From Chloroflexota bacterium (GTDB lineage: Bacteria > Chloroflexota > Anaerolineae > 4572-78 > J111): a stretch of DNA of 13,933 bases. Position numbers and translations under genes: made by a program. Each line of letters begins with the position of its first letter. The first letter of the stretch is position 1. The notes beneath the pieces were generated by a model. That model was given only the letters and a program-made list of their open reading frames with translations, searched no databases and was not told the origin of the DNA. Location: NCBI GenBank assembly GCA_003695455.1, contig RFJF01000022.1, positions 1 to 13,933 of the forward strand. The letters are read 5' to 3'. Below, one piece after another: positions 6,640 through 13,818 of this stretch.

Positions 6640-8790
6640 ATGACCGTTAACACCTCGGTAGCAACAAAAGACGGATTGCGCAGAATTCTGGACAACAGCG
6701 ACGTTGTGCTGGCGGTGGCCGTAATTGCCATTGTGGCTATGATGGTCATCCCCATGCCCACGGCCATGTTGGATTTGATGCTGGCATTCAACATTGCTCT
6801 GGCCGTCACCATCACCCTGGTATCGCTGTACATTCAAAAACCGCTTGATTTTTCGGTGTTCCCCTCGCTGCTGCTCATTCTCACCCTGTTCCGGCTGGCA
6901 CTCAATGTTTCAAGCACGCGGCTCATTCTGCTCACGGCCAACGCGGGCAGCATTATCAACGCCTTTGGTAATTTTGTGGTAGGCGGCAACTACGTGGTCG
7001 GCGTGGTGGTCTTTCTCATTTTAATGGCCATTCAATTTATTGTGATCACCAACGGCGCCGGCCGCGTGGCCGAAGTTGCCGCCCGCTTCACCCTTGACGC
7101 CATGCCCGGCAAGCAAATGAGCATTGATGCCGACCTGAACGCCGGGCTAATCACCGAAGACCAGGCGCGCGCCCGCCGCAAAGAAATTGAGCACGAAGCA
7201 GATTTTTACGGCGCAATGGATGGGGCCAGCAAATTTGTTAAGGGCGATGCCATTGCCGGCGTGGTGATTGTGCTGGTCAACATTATTGGCGGGTTCATCA
7301 TTGGAATGTTCCAACTGAATATGACGCTGATGGAAGCGCTGCAAACCTACACCCTGCTCACCGTGGGCGATGGTCTGGTATCGCAAATTCCGGCGCTGCT
7401 CATCAGCACCGCCACCGGCATCATTGTAACCCGCACCGCCGCCGATGACACAATGGGCGGCGACGTGGTCAAACAGATTACCGGCAATCACCGGGCACTG
7501 ATGATTGTGGCGGCCATGCTGTTTGGCTTTGCGCTGGTACCCGGCCTGCCCAAAATCCCCTTTATTGTGATGGGCATTGTTGCCGGGGCCGCCGGCTATT
7601 TTGTGCGCCGCGAAAAACAAACCAGCCAAATCATTCAATCGCAGGTGGCCGAAGAACAGCAAGCCAAACAACCCGCCGCCGATGCCGACTCGGTGACGGC
7701 GCTGTTGCAGGTAGACACGCTTGAACTGGAAATTGGCTACGGCTTGATTCCGCTGGTAGAAAGCGGAAACAGCGCCAGCCTGCTGGACAGAATTACAATG
7801 ATCCGGCGGCAGGTGGCCATGGAAATGGGCTTTATTCTGCCCAAAATCCGCATCCGCGATAACCTGCAACTGCCGCCCAACGTGTACGCCATCAAACTGC
7901 GTGGCGCCGAGGTGGCCCGCGGCAGTCTGATGCCCGGCCAATATATGGCCATGGCCGCCGGCCCGGTTGTTGAGCAGATTCCCGGCGTGTCTACCACCGA
8001 ACCCGCCTTTGGCCTGCCCGCCGTCTGGATTGACGCCACCCACAAAGAACGCGCCGAAACATTGGGGTACACCGTTGTTGACCCGGCTTCGGTGGTGGCT
8101 ACTCACCTGACAGAAGTGGTCAAAATGCACGCCCCGGAAATTGTGAGCCGGCAGGATGTGCGCAACCTGCTTGATAACCTCAAAGAAATCCAGCCGGCGC
8201 TGGTTGAAGACCTGATTCCCGGTGTGATGAGCCTGAGCGATGTGCACGATGTGCTGAAAAACCTGCTGCGCGAACGGGTGTCAATCCGTGATCTGGTTAC
8301 CATTATGGAAACTATCAGCGCTCTGGCTCCCAGTGTGAAAGACCCGGACCTGCTGGCCGAAGCCACCCGGCAAAAACTGGCGCGCTCCATTTCAAACCAG
8401 AATCAGGCCGCCGACGGCGCTATCCACGTGGTCACGCTCAGCCCCCGGGTTGAACGGATGTTGAGCCAGGCCATGGGTGACCTGAGCAACGGCATCAGTC
8501 TGAATATGGAGCCGGGCATTGCCCAGCAACTGCTCGAAGCCACCGCCCAGCAAATGGAAGGACTGGCCGCGCAGGGGTACATGCCGGTTGTGCTGTGCAG
8601 CGCCACTATTCGGCTGGCGTTCAAACGGCTTACCGAACGGGCGTTGCCTAACCTGTCGGTGCTGTCTTACAGCGAGATTGCTTCCGGCGTTGATGTTCAC
8701 GCCGAAGGCATGGTTGATGTGCCAATTCAGTCTGGCCTGGCCGGCGAAAACGCAGCCGCGCAGACTGCCGGCCGAACGGCCAACTCATAA
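6640..8790 (+). CDS. flhA: Flagellar biosynthesis protein FlhA (716 aa)
   Basis: Largest export-gate protein; it forms a nonameric ring and couples the proton motive force to protein export. The N-terminal half has about eight membrane helices. The cytoplasmic FHIPEP signature region is clear at about 149-203: RFTLDAMPGKQMSIDADLNA, then the ARRKEIEHEADFYGAMDGA stretch and KFVKGDAIAGV. The C-terminal cytoplasmic domain (about 360-690), which docks chaperone-substrate complexes, is complete. Length and motifs match the family, and nothing looks broken. GGAGAG about ten bases upstream supports ATG 6640. The gene follows the HDOD gene by 17 nt and precedes flhF by 26 nt. Confidence 0.97.
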   Translation: MTVNTSVATKDGLRRILDNSDVVLAVAVIAIVAMMVIPMPTAMLDLMLAFNIALAVTITLVSLYIQKPLDFSVFPSLLLILTLFRLALNVSSTRLILLTANAGSIINAFGNFVVGGNYVVGVVVFLILMAIQFIVITNGAGRVAEVAARFTLDAMPGKQMSIDADLNAGLITEDQARARRKEIEHEADFYGAMDGASKFVKGDAIAGVVIVLVNIIGGFIIGMFQLNMTLMEALQTYTLLTVGDGLVSQIPALLISTATGIIVTRTAADDTMGGDVVKQITGNHRALMIVAAMLFGFALVPGLPKIPFIVMGIVAGAAGYFVRREKQTSQIIQSQVAEEQQAKQPAADADSVTALLQVDTLELEIGYGLIPLVESGNSASLLDRITMIRRQVAMEMGFILPKIRIRDNLQLPPNVYAIKLRGAEVARGSLMPGQYMAMAAGPVVEQIPGVSTTEPAFGLPAVWIDATHKERAETLGYTVVDPASVVATHLTEVVKMHAPEIVSRQDVRNLLDNLKEIQPALVEDLIPGVMSLSDVHDVLKNLLRERVSIRDLVTIMETISALAPSVKDPDLLAEATRQKLARSISNQNQAADGAIHVVTLSPRVERMLSQAMGDLSNGISLNMEPGIAQQLLEATAQQMEGLAAQGYMPVVLCSATIRLAFKRLTERALPNLSVLSYSEIASGVDVHAEGMVDVPIQSGLAGENAAAQTAGRTANS

Positions 8791-8796
8791 AAAACC

Positions 8797-8826
8797 GCAC
8801 AATGTGAGTAAGCACAATGCGAGTAA
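8797..8826 (+). repeat. 15-bp tandem duplication over the flhF start, with an ATG-TGA start-stop
   Basis: GCACAATGTGAGTAA (8797-8811) is followed directly by GCACAATGCGAGTAA (8812-8826), differing at one base. The second copy contains the flhF ATG (8817). The first contains an in-frame ATG at 8802 followed at once by TGA, a one-codon start-stop 15 nt upstream. The single C/T difference turns CGA into TGA. No Shine-Dalgarno precedes either ATG. Confidence 0.85.
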
Positions 8827-9989
8827 AAAAGTATCTGGTAAAAAATATGCCCGAAGCGATGGAGCTGATTAAGCTGGAGTTAGGCCCCAACGCTGTGATT
8901 CTTCACTCTGAAAAGGTGCGGAAAGGTGGGGTGTTTGGCTTGTTTGCACGCCCCAAATTTGAGGTGGTGGCTGCCGTAGATACAGATTTGCAGGATTTTC
9001 CGCAGCACAACAGCCACGGCGACCCATCAATCCAGGCCATGCGCGACGAGTTGAAAAACCTGCGGGTTGCCATTAGCCAGGTTGCCGCCCGGCCCCAACC
9101 CGTACCCAACTCTGTGCCGCGAGTTGCCAGTCTTGAAAGCTGGTATCAGCGGCTCATTGACCAGGGTGTGGCCCAACATCTGGCGCACCAAACCATTCAG
9201 CGGGTTGCCAACGAACTGAGCCGCTGGACGTTGGACAATCAGGGCGTGCTCAACGAACATCTGCACTGGTATCTTGGCCGCCAGTTGCCGCCGCCGGTGC
9301 AACTCAATCTGAACCCGGCCGGCCCGCAGGTTTTCTTTGTGGTTGGCCCCACCGGCGTGGGCAAAACCACCACACTGGCAAAACTTGCCGCCAAATTTGC
9401 CCACACGCCCTACAAGAAAAACCGGGTGCTGATGATTACCACCGATACATTTCGGGTGGCGGCCATTCCCCAGATTTCTGCCTTTGGCGAGATTTTGGGC
9501 GTGCCGGTAGAAGTGGCCTACACCCCGGACGACCTGCTGGCGCTCATCAAATCTAACGCCGACAAAGACCTGATCCTGATTGACACCCCCGGCCGCAGCC
9601 AGCGCGCTGCCAGCGAGGTTGCCGCCCTGAGCGATTACCTGGCCGCCGTTCCGGAAAAAATTGTTCATCTGGCTATCAATGCCGGCACAAAATATGAGGA
9701 TATGCACCAGATTATAGAAGCCTTCAGCGCCATGCCGCTTGACGGCCTCATTTTTACCAAAATTGATGAAACCAGCTCGCTGGGGGCCGCTTACTCTGTG
9801 GCCTGTGAGCGAGCTTTGCCGCTGAGTTACCTGACCAACGGGCAGCGCGTACCGGAAGACATAGAAGTAGCCACCGCCGATTATGTGGTAGATTTGCTGG
9901 TTGGCCCCGTCCCCGACGGTATTCGAAGTACCCGCAACGGAAATTCACACCAAACCATGCCCGGTGTCAGGCAGGAGGTAACCGTATGA
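8817..9989 (+). CDS. flhF: Flagellar GTPase FlhF (390 aa)
   Basis: SRP-type GTPase that helps set where and how many flagella are built. The N-terminal basic domain is typical (MRVKKYLVKNMPEAMELIK, then ELGPNAVILHSEKV). A variable linker (about 55-105), an N domain and a G domain (about 165-370) follow. G-domain motifs: P-loop GPTGVGKTT at 177-185, TTDTFRVAA at 208-216, DTPGRSQ at 256-262 (the family usually has DTAGRS) and TKIDE at 314-318. The A-to-P change in DTAG is unusual but not clearly disabling. ATG 8817 is chosen because the family N-terminus begins there; the upstream copy of the start is stopped by TGA. The 3' end overlaps flhG by 4 nt (ATGA). Confidence 0.95.
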   Translation: MRVKKYLVKNMPEAMELIKLELGPNAVILHSEKVRKGGVFGLFARPKFEVVAAVDTDLQDFPQHNSHGDPSIQAMRDELKNLRVAISQVAARPQPVPNSVPRVASLESWYQRLIDQGVAQHLAHQTIQRVANELSRWTLDNQGVLNEHLHWYLGRQLPPPVQLNLNPAGPQVFFVVGPTGVGKTTTLAKLAAKFAHTPYKKNRVLMITTDTFRVAAIPQISAFGEILGVPVEVAYTPDDLLALIKSNADKDLILIDTPGRSQRAASEVAALSDYLAAVPEKIVHLAINAGTKYEDMHQIIEAFSAMPLDGLIFTKIDETSSLGAAYSVACERALPLSYLTNGQRVPEDIEVATADYVVDLLVGPVPDGIRSTRNGNSHQTMPGVRQEVTV

Positions 9990-10861
9990 TGCTTGATGTG
10001 CAAGCCCTGTCCGAACTGGACTACCTGGCCTATCCCAAGTACCAGAGCCGGGTCATTGCCATTGCCAGCGGAAAAGGCGGCGTGGGCAAAACTAACCTGG
10101 CCGTCAATCTGGGGTTAACGCTGGCCCGCAGAAACCTGCGGGTGGCGTTGCTCGATGCAGACCTGGGTACGGCCAACGCCGATATTCTGCTGGGGCTGCA
10201 ACCCAGGTTTCACCTGCACCACGTAGTGACCGGCCAGAAAAAATTACCGGAAATCATTGTAGAAGCCCAACACGGGCTAAAAGTGATTCCCGGCGCATCG
10301 GGGCTGCCGGAACTGGCCGACTTGCCGGAACGCCAGCGGCACAGTCTGCTGCACAGCCTGCTGGTTCTTGACGGCACAGTAGATTTGCTGCTCATTGATA
10401 CCGGAGCCGGGGTTGGCAGCAACGTGCTGCAATTTGTGCGGGCCGCCGGCGAGGTGCTGGTGGTGACTACGCCCGAACCCACCGCCATTACCGACGCGTA
10501 CGCGCTGATCAAATCCATCAGTCACTACCAGATTCCCATTACTACCCGGGTGGTCATCAACAACGTGCGCAAAAAAGGCGAAGGTGACATTGCCGGGCAA
10601 AAACTGGCTAAAGTAGCGCATCAATTTTTGGGCAAACAGATTGAATTGCTGGGCGTTCTGCCCTACGACGACATGGTGCAGCGGGCCGTGCGGGCGCAAA
10701 CGCCGCTGGTTGAAAGTTATCCCCGCTCACCGGCGGCCGTGGCTATTAATACCCTCGCCGAACATCTGTGGGCCGGCACGCCCCTGACCGCCGGTACATC
10801 GGGCGGCGTCAAAGAATTTCTGAAACGAATTCTCTCTCTTCGTGTAGAAACAGCATTTTAG
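9986..10861 (+). CDS. flhG: Flagellar number regulator FlhG (MinD-like ATPase, 291 aa)
   Basis: MinD/ParA-type ATPase, also called FleN or YlxH, that works with FlhF to control flagellar number. The deviant Walker A GKGGVGKT is at 29-36, the switch motif DADLGTAN at 57-64 and DTGAG at 138-142. A C-terminal basic/amphipathic segment (KEFLKRILSLRVE) fits membrane targeting. FlhG normally carries an N-terminal DQAxxLR motif that stimulates FlhF; here the N-terminus reads LDVQALSEL, at best a degenerate version. A perfect AGGAGGT (9973-9979) sits 6 nt before ATG 9986. A second ATG follows immediately, so the true start could be 9989. The gene is coupled to flhF by overlap. Confidence 0.94.
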   Translation: MMLDVQALSELDYLAYPKYQSRVIAIASGKGGVGKTNLAVNLGLTLARRNLRVALLDADLGTANADILLGLQPRFHLHHVVTGQKKLPEIIVEAQHGLKVIPGASGLPELADLPERQRHSLLHSLLVLDGTVDLLLIDTGAGVGSNVLQFVRAAGEVLVVTTPEPTAITDAYALIKSISHYQIPITTRVVINNVRKKGEGDIAGQKLAKVAHQFLGKQIELLGVLPYDDMVQRAVRAQTPLVESYPRSPAAVAINTLAEHLWAGTPLTAGTSGGVKEFLKRILSLRVETAF

Positions 10862-10872
10862 GGGAAAACGCG

Positions 10873-11217
10873 ATGACCAACTATCAACCCGACTGGATTT
10901 TTAACATTGCCCTTAAACTGGCCGTTGCTATCTGTCTGGGAACGCTGGCGACGGCCCTGTATGTAGGTGTGACGCCGCTGACCGCCGTTTTCAGAAGCGG
11001 CGCTGCATTTACCGTATTTGCCACATTGGGGTGGGCGGCGGCTTTAATGTGGCAGGTTCCTCAGGTGGAAGAGGAAACAGAAGAGACTGAATCGGACACA
11101 GACCCGGCAGAGGACGGGGCCGGGCAAGAGAGCGCCCCGGCAGAAGACGGGCCGTTGCCCGATAGTACACAACCCACACCGGCGGCAAAAGAAACGCCCA
11201 TTCCGGCGGTGGAATAG
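10873..11217 (+). CDS. Small two-helix membrane protein with acidic Pro/Glu tail (114 aa)
   Basis: I do not recognise the family. Two predicted membrane helices lie at about 10-35 and 41-59, with a short loop between them. The remaining half (about 62-114) is low complexity, rich in Glu, Asp, Pro and Thr (EEETEETESD, then PAEDG repeats), probably cytoplasmic and disordered. The reading frame extends further upstream inside flhG, but ATG 10873 is preferred: AGGGG lies about 9 nt upstream, it follows the flhG stop by 11 nt, and the helix pattern begins right after it. The position between flhG and the sigma factor suggests a flagellar function, but nothing in the sequence shows which. Confidence 0.75.
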   Translation: MTNYQPDWIFNIALKLAVAICLGTLATALYVGVTPLTAVFRSGAAFTVFATLGWAAALMWQVPQVEEETEETESDTDPAEDGAGQESAPAEDGPLPDSTQPTPAAKETPIPAVE

Positions 11218-11263
11218 GAACCAATTTTGAGGCAGCCTGGAACAGCCTTTATTGCCCCAAACC

Positions 11264-11268
11264 AAGGA
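11264..11268 (+). promoter_or_regulatory. Ribosome binding site deciding the fliA start
   Basis: AAGGA lies 10 nt before ATG 11279 and supports that start over the upstream TTG at 11252, which has no such site. The spacer carries the 10-bp palindrome ACGTTAACGT (11268-11277). Confidence 0.5.
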
Positions 11269-11278
11269 CGTTAACGTT

Positions 11279-12091
11279 ATGGACGAAGTAGCAGAACTCT
11301 GGCAACGACATGTAAAAGAAAAAGACCGAGCCGCCCGCGAGGAGCTAATCCTTCACTACTCCAAGCTGGTCAAATATGTGGTTGGACGGTTAGCCATTGG
11401 GCTGCCCCCCAGCTTGCAGTACGAAGACCTGATTGGCTACGGAACGTTGGGGCTGATTGAGGCAGTGGACCGCTTTGACCCGGACCACGGCGTAAAATTT
11501 GCCACGTACGCCGTTACCCGCATCCGCGGGCAAATCATCGATTCTCTGCGCTCAATGGATTTACTGCCCCGCTCGGTTTACCGGCACAACCGGGAAATTG
11601 AAAACGCTTTTGCCAACCTCAGCCAAAAACTGGGCCGCGCACCAAATAATGAAGAAGTGGCCGAGTTCCTGAACATCAGCCCGGAGCAGTATCAAAACTG
11701 GCTGGCCGACATCAATTTTGCCATTATTTCACTTGATCAAACCCAAATTTTTGACAACGGCGAGCAGGCCAATCTGTACGGTTCGCTGGAGGATTCGCAC
11801 ATGCCAACACCCCAACAACAAATGGACGACAAAGAACTGAAGTCCGAACTTGTGGCCGCTATCCGTGAATTACCGGAGCGCGAACAGTTGATGATTTCGC
11901 TCTACTACAACGATGGCCTGACCATGAAAGAAATTGGCAAAGTGCTGGAGGTTTCAGAATCCAGAGTCAGCCAGATTCATGCCAGAACCATGCTCACGCT
12001 GCGCAGCCTGATAAAAAACCGCGCCGAACCCAACCCGGTTATTTACAGCAGGAGAGGACGCTATGCTTCAGTATTTGCCGCTGCTTCTTAG
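11279..12091 (+). CDS. fliA: Flagellar sigma factor FliA / SigD (sigma-28, 270 aa)
   Basis: Alternative sigma factor for late flagellar and chemotaxis genes. Region 1.2/2 starts AELWQRHVKEKD and contains VKYVVGRLAIGLPP, DLIGYGTLGLIEAVDRFDP and VKFATYAVTRIRGQIIDSLR, with LLPRSVYR closing the -10 recognition region. Region 3 covers about 104-140, and region 4 about 195-247 with a clear helix-turn-helix (MKEIGKVLEVSESRVSQIHA). These features are those of the FliA/SigD/WhiG group rather than other sigma-70 members. ATG 11279 is chosen because family members begin at this point (MDEVAELWQRH). The last 29 nt overlap the next gene, as with Bacillus sigD and swrB, which are adjacent. No FlgM-like anti-sigma gene is in the window. 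Probable targets include the promoters at 3677-3745. Confidence 0.95.
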   Translation: MDEVAELWQRHVKEKDRAAREELILHYSKLVKYVVGRLAIGLPPSLQYEDLIGYGTLGLIEAVDRFDPDHGVKFATYAVTRIRGQIIDSLRSMDLLPRSVYRHNREIENAFANLSQKLGRAPNNEEVAEFLNISPEQYQNWLADINFAIISLDQTQIFDNGEQANLYGSLEDSHMPTPQQQMDDKELKSELVAAIRELPEREQLMISLYYNDGLTMKEIGKVLEVSESRVSQIHARTMLTLRSLIKNRAEPNPVIYSRRGRYASVFAAAS

Positions 12092-13070
12092 TTTAATTAT
12101 TTTGGGCGCCACCGCCTACCTCTATTTGATGACGCGTAAAATGATTGATGACGCGCCCACTGCTGCTACGGCCCCGCTGCCGCCGCCGGCCTGGGTACAG
12201 GATCACGCCTCGGTTACCAAAATGGCGCAGGATGTGGCCGAACTGGTTACCGAATTGCAAGCCGTGGCCGATGTTACCCGCCACGGAGCGCACGCGCAAC
12301 GTGATGAATTGCAGGCTATGTTGCAGCAGGTTGAAACCGCCGCCACCGAGTTACGCAGCCTGCTGGCTCGCGCCGAAGCCTTGACGACGGCTCCGGCGTC
12401 TGCCCCGGAACCAACACCGATTTCCACAGCGCCCGCGGCGTCAAGTCAACCGGCCCCGGAGGATGAGCCGCTGGTGCCGCTTGAGCTGGTTTACTCGCCC
12501 TCAAATTTTGGCGAATATTTGCGCATCAGTGGTTGCGGCCACGATGTAGTGAGCGTTGCCGTTGAACACGCGCAGGAATTTGTCATCTGGTACACCAACC
12601 AGTTTAACGACCAGACTCCGCCCGGCCCCATCGAGGCCCAACATCTGGAAGATTACCTGCAAAATATGGAATCGCTGGGCTACGACCCCGATACCATCAA
12701 GCGCCGCTTTATTGCCCTGAAAGCATACATTAGCTGGGTCAACAATATTCTGGAAGCCGAAGAGACTCCGGTTGCCCAAAGTCAGCATCAGCCCCAGCCT
12801 GCCGCCCCGCCCACGCCGCCGGTTGACGATACAGACACCACGTTGCAAGCCAAAACCATGTTGCTTGGCGATGCCGATTCTGCCCAATCGCCCGCAGCTG
12901 AAACTGCGGGCAGTGCCAATCGGCCTGCCGACAAGTTCAGCAAAGTGTTCTCATTGGCCGATGAAGGGCTGGACCAGTTGGCTATTGCCGCCCGCACCGG
13001 GCTGGAACAGGAAGCGGTGCGTATGTTGCTGGCAATGGGTCGCTCGGCGTTTGCCGGCCCCGGAATTTAA
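12063..13070 (+). CDS. SwrB-like membrane protein with coiled coil, SAM-like domain and C-terminal HTH (335 aa)
   Basis: Candidate flagellar assembly factor. Layout: one N-terminal membrane helix (about 3-23); a predicted coiled coil (about 50-105); a Pro/Ala-rich linker; a compact helical domain (about 146-232); a second low-complexity linker; and a short helix-turn-helix-like motif (about 292-326: FSLADEGLDQLAIAARTG, then EAVRMLLAM). Membrane helix, coiled coil and this last motif, directly after the sigma factor gene, match SwrB of Bacillus subtilis, which sits just after sigD and promotes basal-body maturation. The middle domain is extra: its pattern (SNFGEYLRISG, HLEDYLQNMESLG, TIKRRFIALKAYISWV) resembles the SAM-like DNA-binding N-terminal domain of tyrosine recombinases, but no catalytic domain follows. 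The start overlaps fliA by 29 nt and is set by AGGAGAGG about 6 nt upstream. Orthology to SwrB is inferred from architecture and position. Confidence 0.72.
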   Translation: MLQYLPLLLSLIILGATAYLYLMTRKMIDDAPTAATAPLPPPAWVQDHASVTKMAQDVAELVTELQAVADVTRHGAHAQRDELQAMLQQVETAATELRSLLARAEALTTAPASAPEPTPISTAPAASSQPAPEDEPLVPLELVYSPSNFGEYLRISGCGHDVVSVAVEHAQEFVIWYTNQFNDQTPPGPIEAQHLEDYLQNMESLGYDPDTIKRRFIALKAYISWVNNILEAEETPVAQSQHQPQPAAPPTPPVDDTDTTLQAKTMLLGDADSAQSPAAETAGSANRPADKFSKVFSLADEGLDQLAIAARTGLEQEAVRMLLAMGRSAFAGPGI

Positions 13071-13083
13071 AGATTACCGCCGG

Positions 13084-13095
13084 ATGTGATATAGT
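13084..13095 (+). promoter_or_regulatory. Extended -10 promoter with flanking inverted repeat, before the LPXTG gene
   Basis: ATGTGATATAGT contains TATAGT (13090-13095) with TG at 13087-13088, and shares ten bases with the fliR promoter. TTAAAG (13067-13072) lies 17 bp upstream as a poor -35. A perfect 8-bp inverted repeat, GATGTGAT (13083-13090) and ATCACATC (13110-13117), flanks the likely start. A sigma-28 reading is possible from TAAAGATT at 13068, but the -10 and spacing are poor. Confidence 0.45.
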
Positions 13096-13130
13096 GGCAG
13101 CCATTCCAAATCACATCTCTGGAGGATGGT

Positions 13131-13763
13131 ATGAAATTGTTCAAATGGCTCTTTTCTGTAATATTTTTTGCGGCGGCGCTCACGGTGGCTTCAGCCCCGG
13201 CAGCCGCCAACGGCGCGCCGGTTAAAATATTTCTCAATTATTTACCGGAACTGTCTAATTACGGCGCTACCAGCGCCAGCGGCGTGGCGCAGGTCAGCAT
13301 TGGCGAAGCCTGGGTAGACCTGCAAGCCGAAGGGCTGCCCCAACTGGCGGGCGTGCAGTACGAAGCCTGGCTGGTCACGTCGGACGAGCAAATGATTAGC
13401 CTGGGCACCTTCAACAGTGATGCCGATGGCCGCGTGGATTACTATGCCGAATTTGACGATATCCCGGTGCTGGATTACCGCTTTTTTGTTATCAGCGTTG
13501 AATCTGTGCCGGACACCAACCCCGACGAGGCCGACCCCCGCCGTTCCATCGCCGGCGTTTTTCCCAATGCCCGGCTGGAAATTGTGAGCGGCACACCCAC
13601 GGCCACGCTGGAGCCGGGTATTACGGCTACCCCCGGAGCGCCCGCCGGGCTGCCGGTCACCGGCAACGCCAACGCATCGGCGGTGGCGGCGGCAATCTGG
13701 CTGGCGCTGGGGTTGTTGCTGGTGGCAGTTGGGCTGGCGCTGAAAAAGCGCCGCTTTGAATGA
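13131..13763 (+). CDS. LPXTG sortase-anchored surface protein with RskA-like domain (210 aa)
   Basis: Secreted protein predicted to be covalently attached to the cell wall. It has a signal peptide (about 1-26, cleavage near APAAAN) and an extracellular domain (about 30-150). A Thr/Pro linker (TPTATLEPGITATPGAP) follows, then LPVTG at 174-178, a membrane helix (about 184-204) and a KKRR tail: a textbook sortase sorting signal. The globular part has the pattern YEAWLVTSDEQMISLGTF, then DADGR, resembling the extracytoplasmic domain of anti-sigma-K (RskA) proteins, but there is no cytoplasmic sigma-binding domain. GGAGG (13121-13125) sits 5 nt before the ATG. The gene has its own probable promoter and lies between swrB-like and rod genes. 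A sortase is not encoded in the window. The sorting signal is clear; the function is not known. Confidence 0.85.
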   Translation: MKLFKWLFSVIFFAAALTVASAPAAANGAPVKIFLNYLPELSNYGATSASGVAQVSIGEAWVDLQAEGLPQLAGVQYEAWLVTSDEQMISLGTFNSDADGRVDYYAEFDDIPVLDYRFFVISVESVPDTNPDEADPRRSIAGVFPNARLEIVSGTPTATLEPGITATPGAPAGLPVTGNANASAVAAAIWLALGLLLVAVGLALKKRRFE

Positions 13764-13818
13764 CGCAATTTACAGGTAGATTTCTGAATCCGGCCTGTCC
13801 GGGTTAGGAGGACGTTCA

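Noticed and set aside
7147..8247. 366-aa open frame on the - strand
   Set aside because: It lies wholly antisense to flhA; its His/Gly/Asn-rich translation is the typical shadow of a moderately GC-rich gene and shows no domain.
9027..9707. 226-aa open frame on the - strand
   Set aside because: Antisense shadow of flhF with low-complexity composition.
10768..10872. Upstream ATG for the small membrane protein
   Set aside because: It would begin inside flhG and add an Arg/Ser-rich 35-residue shadow translation; ATG 10873 follows the flhG stop and precedes the membrane helices.
11218..11263. Terminator between the small membrane protein and fliA
   Set aside because: The AGGC/GCCT pairs near 11229-11249 give no stem longer than about four bases with a proper loop, and no clean T-run follows.
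11252..11278. Upstream TTG start for the sigma factor
   Set aside because: It adds nine residues not seen in the family and lacks a ribosome binding site; ATG 11279 fits the family N-terminus and has AAGGA upstream.
12498..12758. Tyrosine recombinase (integrase) call for the SwrB-like gene
   Set aside because: Only a core-binding SAM-like pattern is present; the catalytic R-H-R-Y domain is absent and an N-terminal membrane helix precedes it. No attachment sites or other mobile element genes are seen.
12890..12911. 8-bp perfect hairpin GCCCGCAG-N6-CTGCGGGC
   Set aside because: It lies inside the coding linker of the SwrB-like gene, no T-run follows, and it is in a low-complexity Ala/Pro/Thr stretch where such pairing arises easily.
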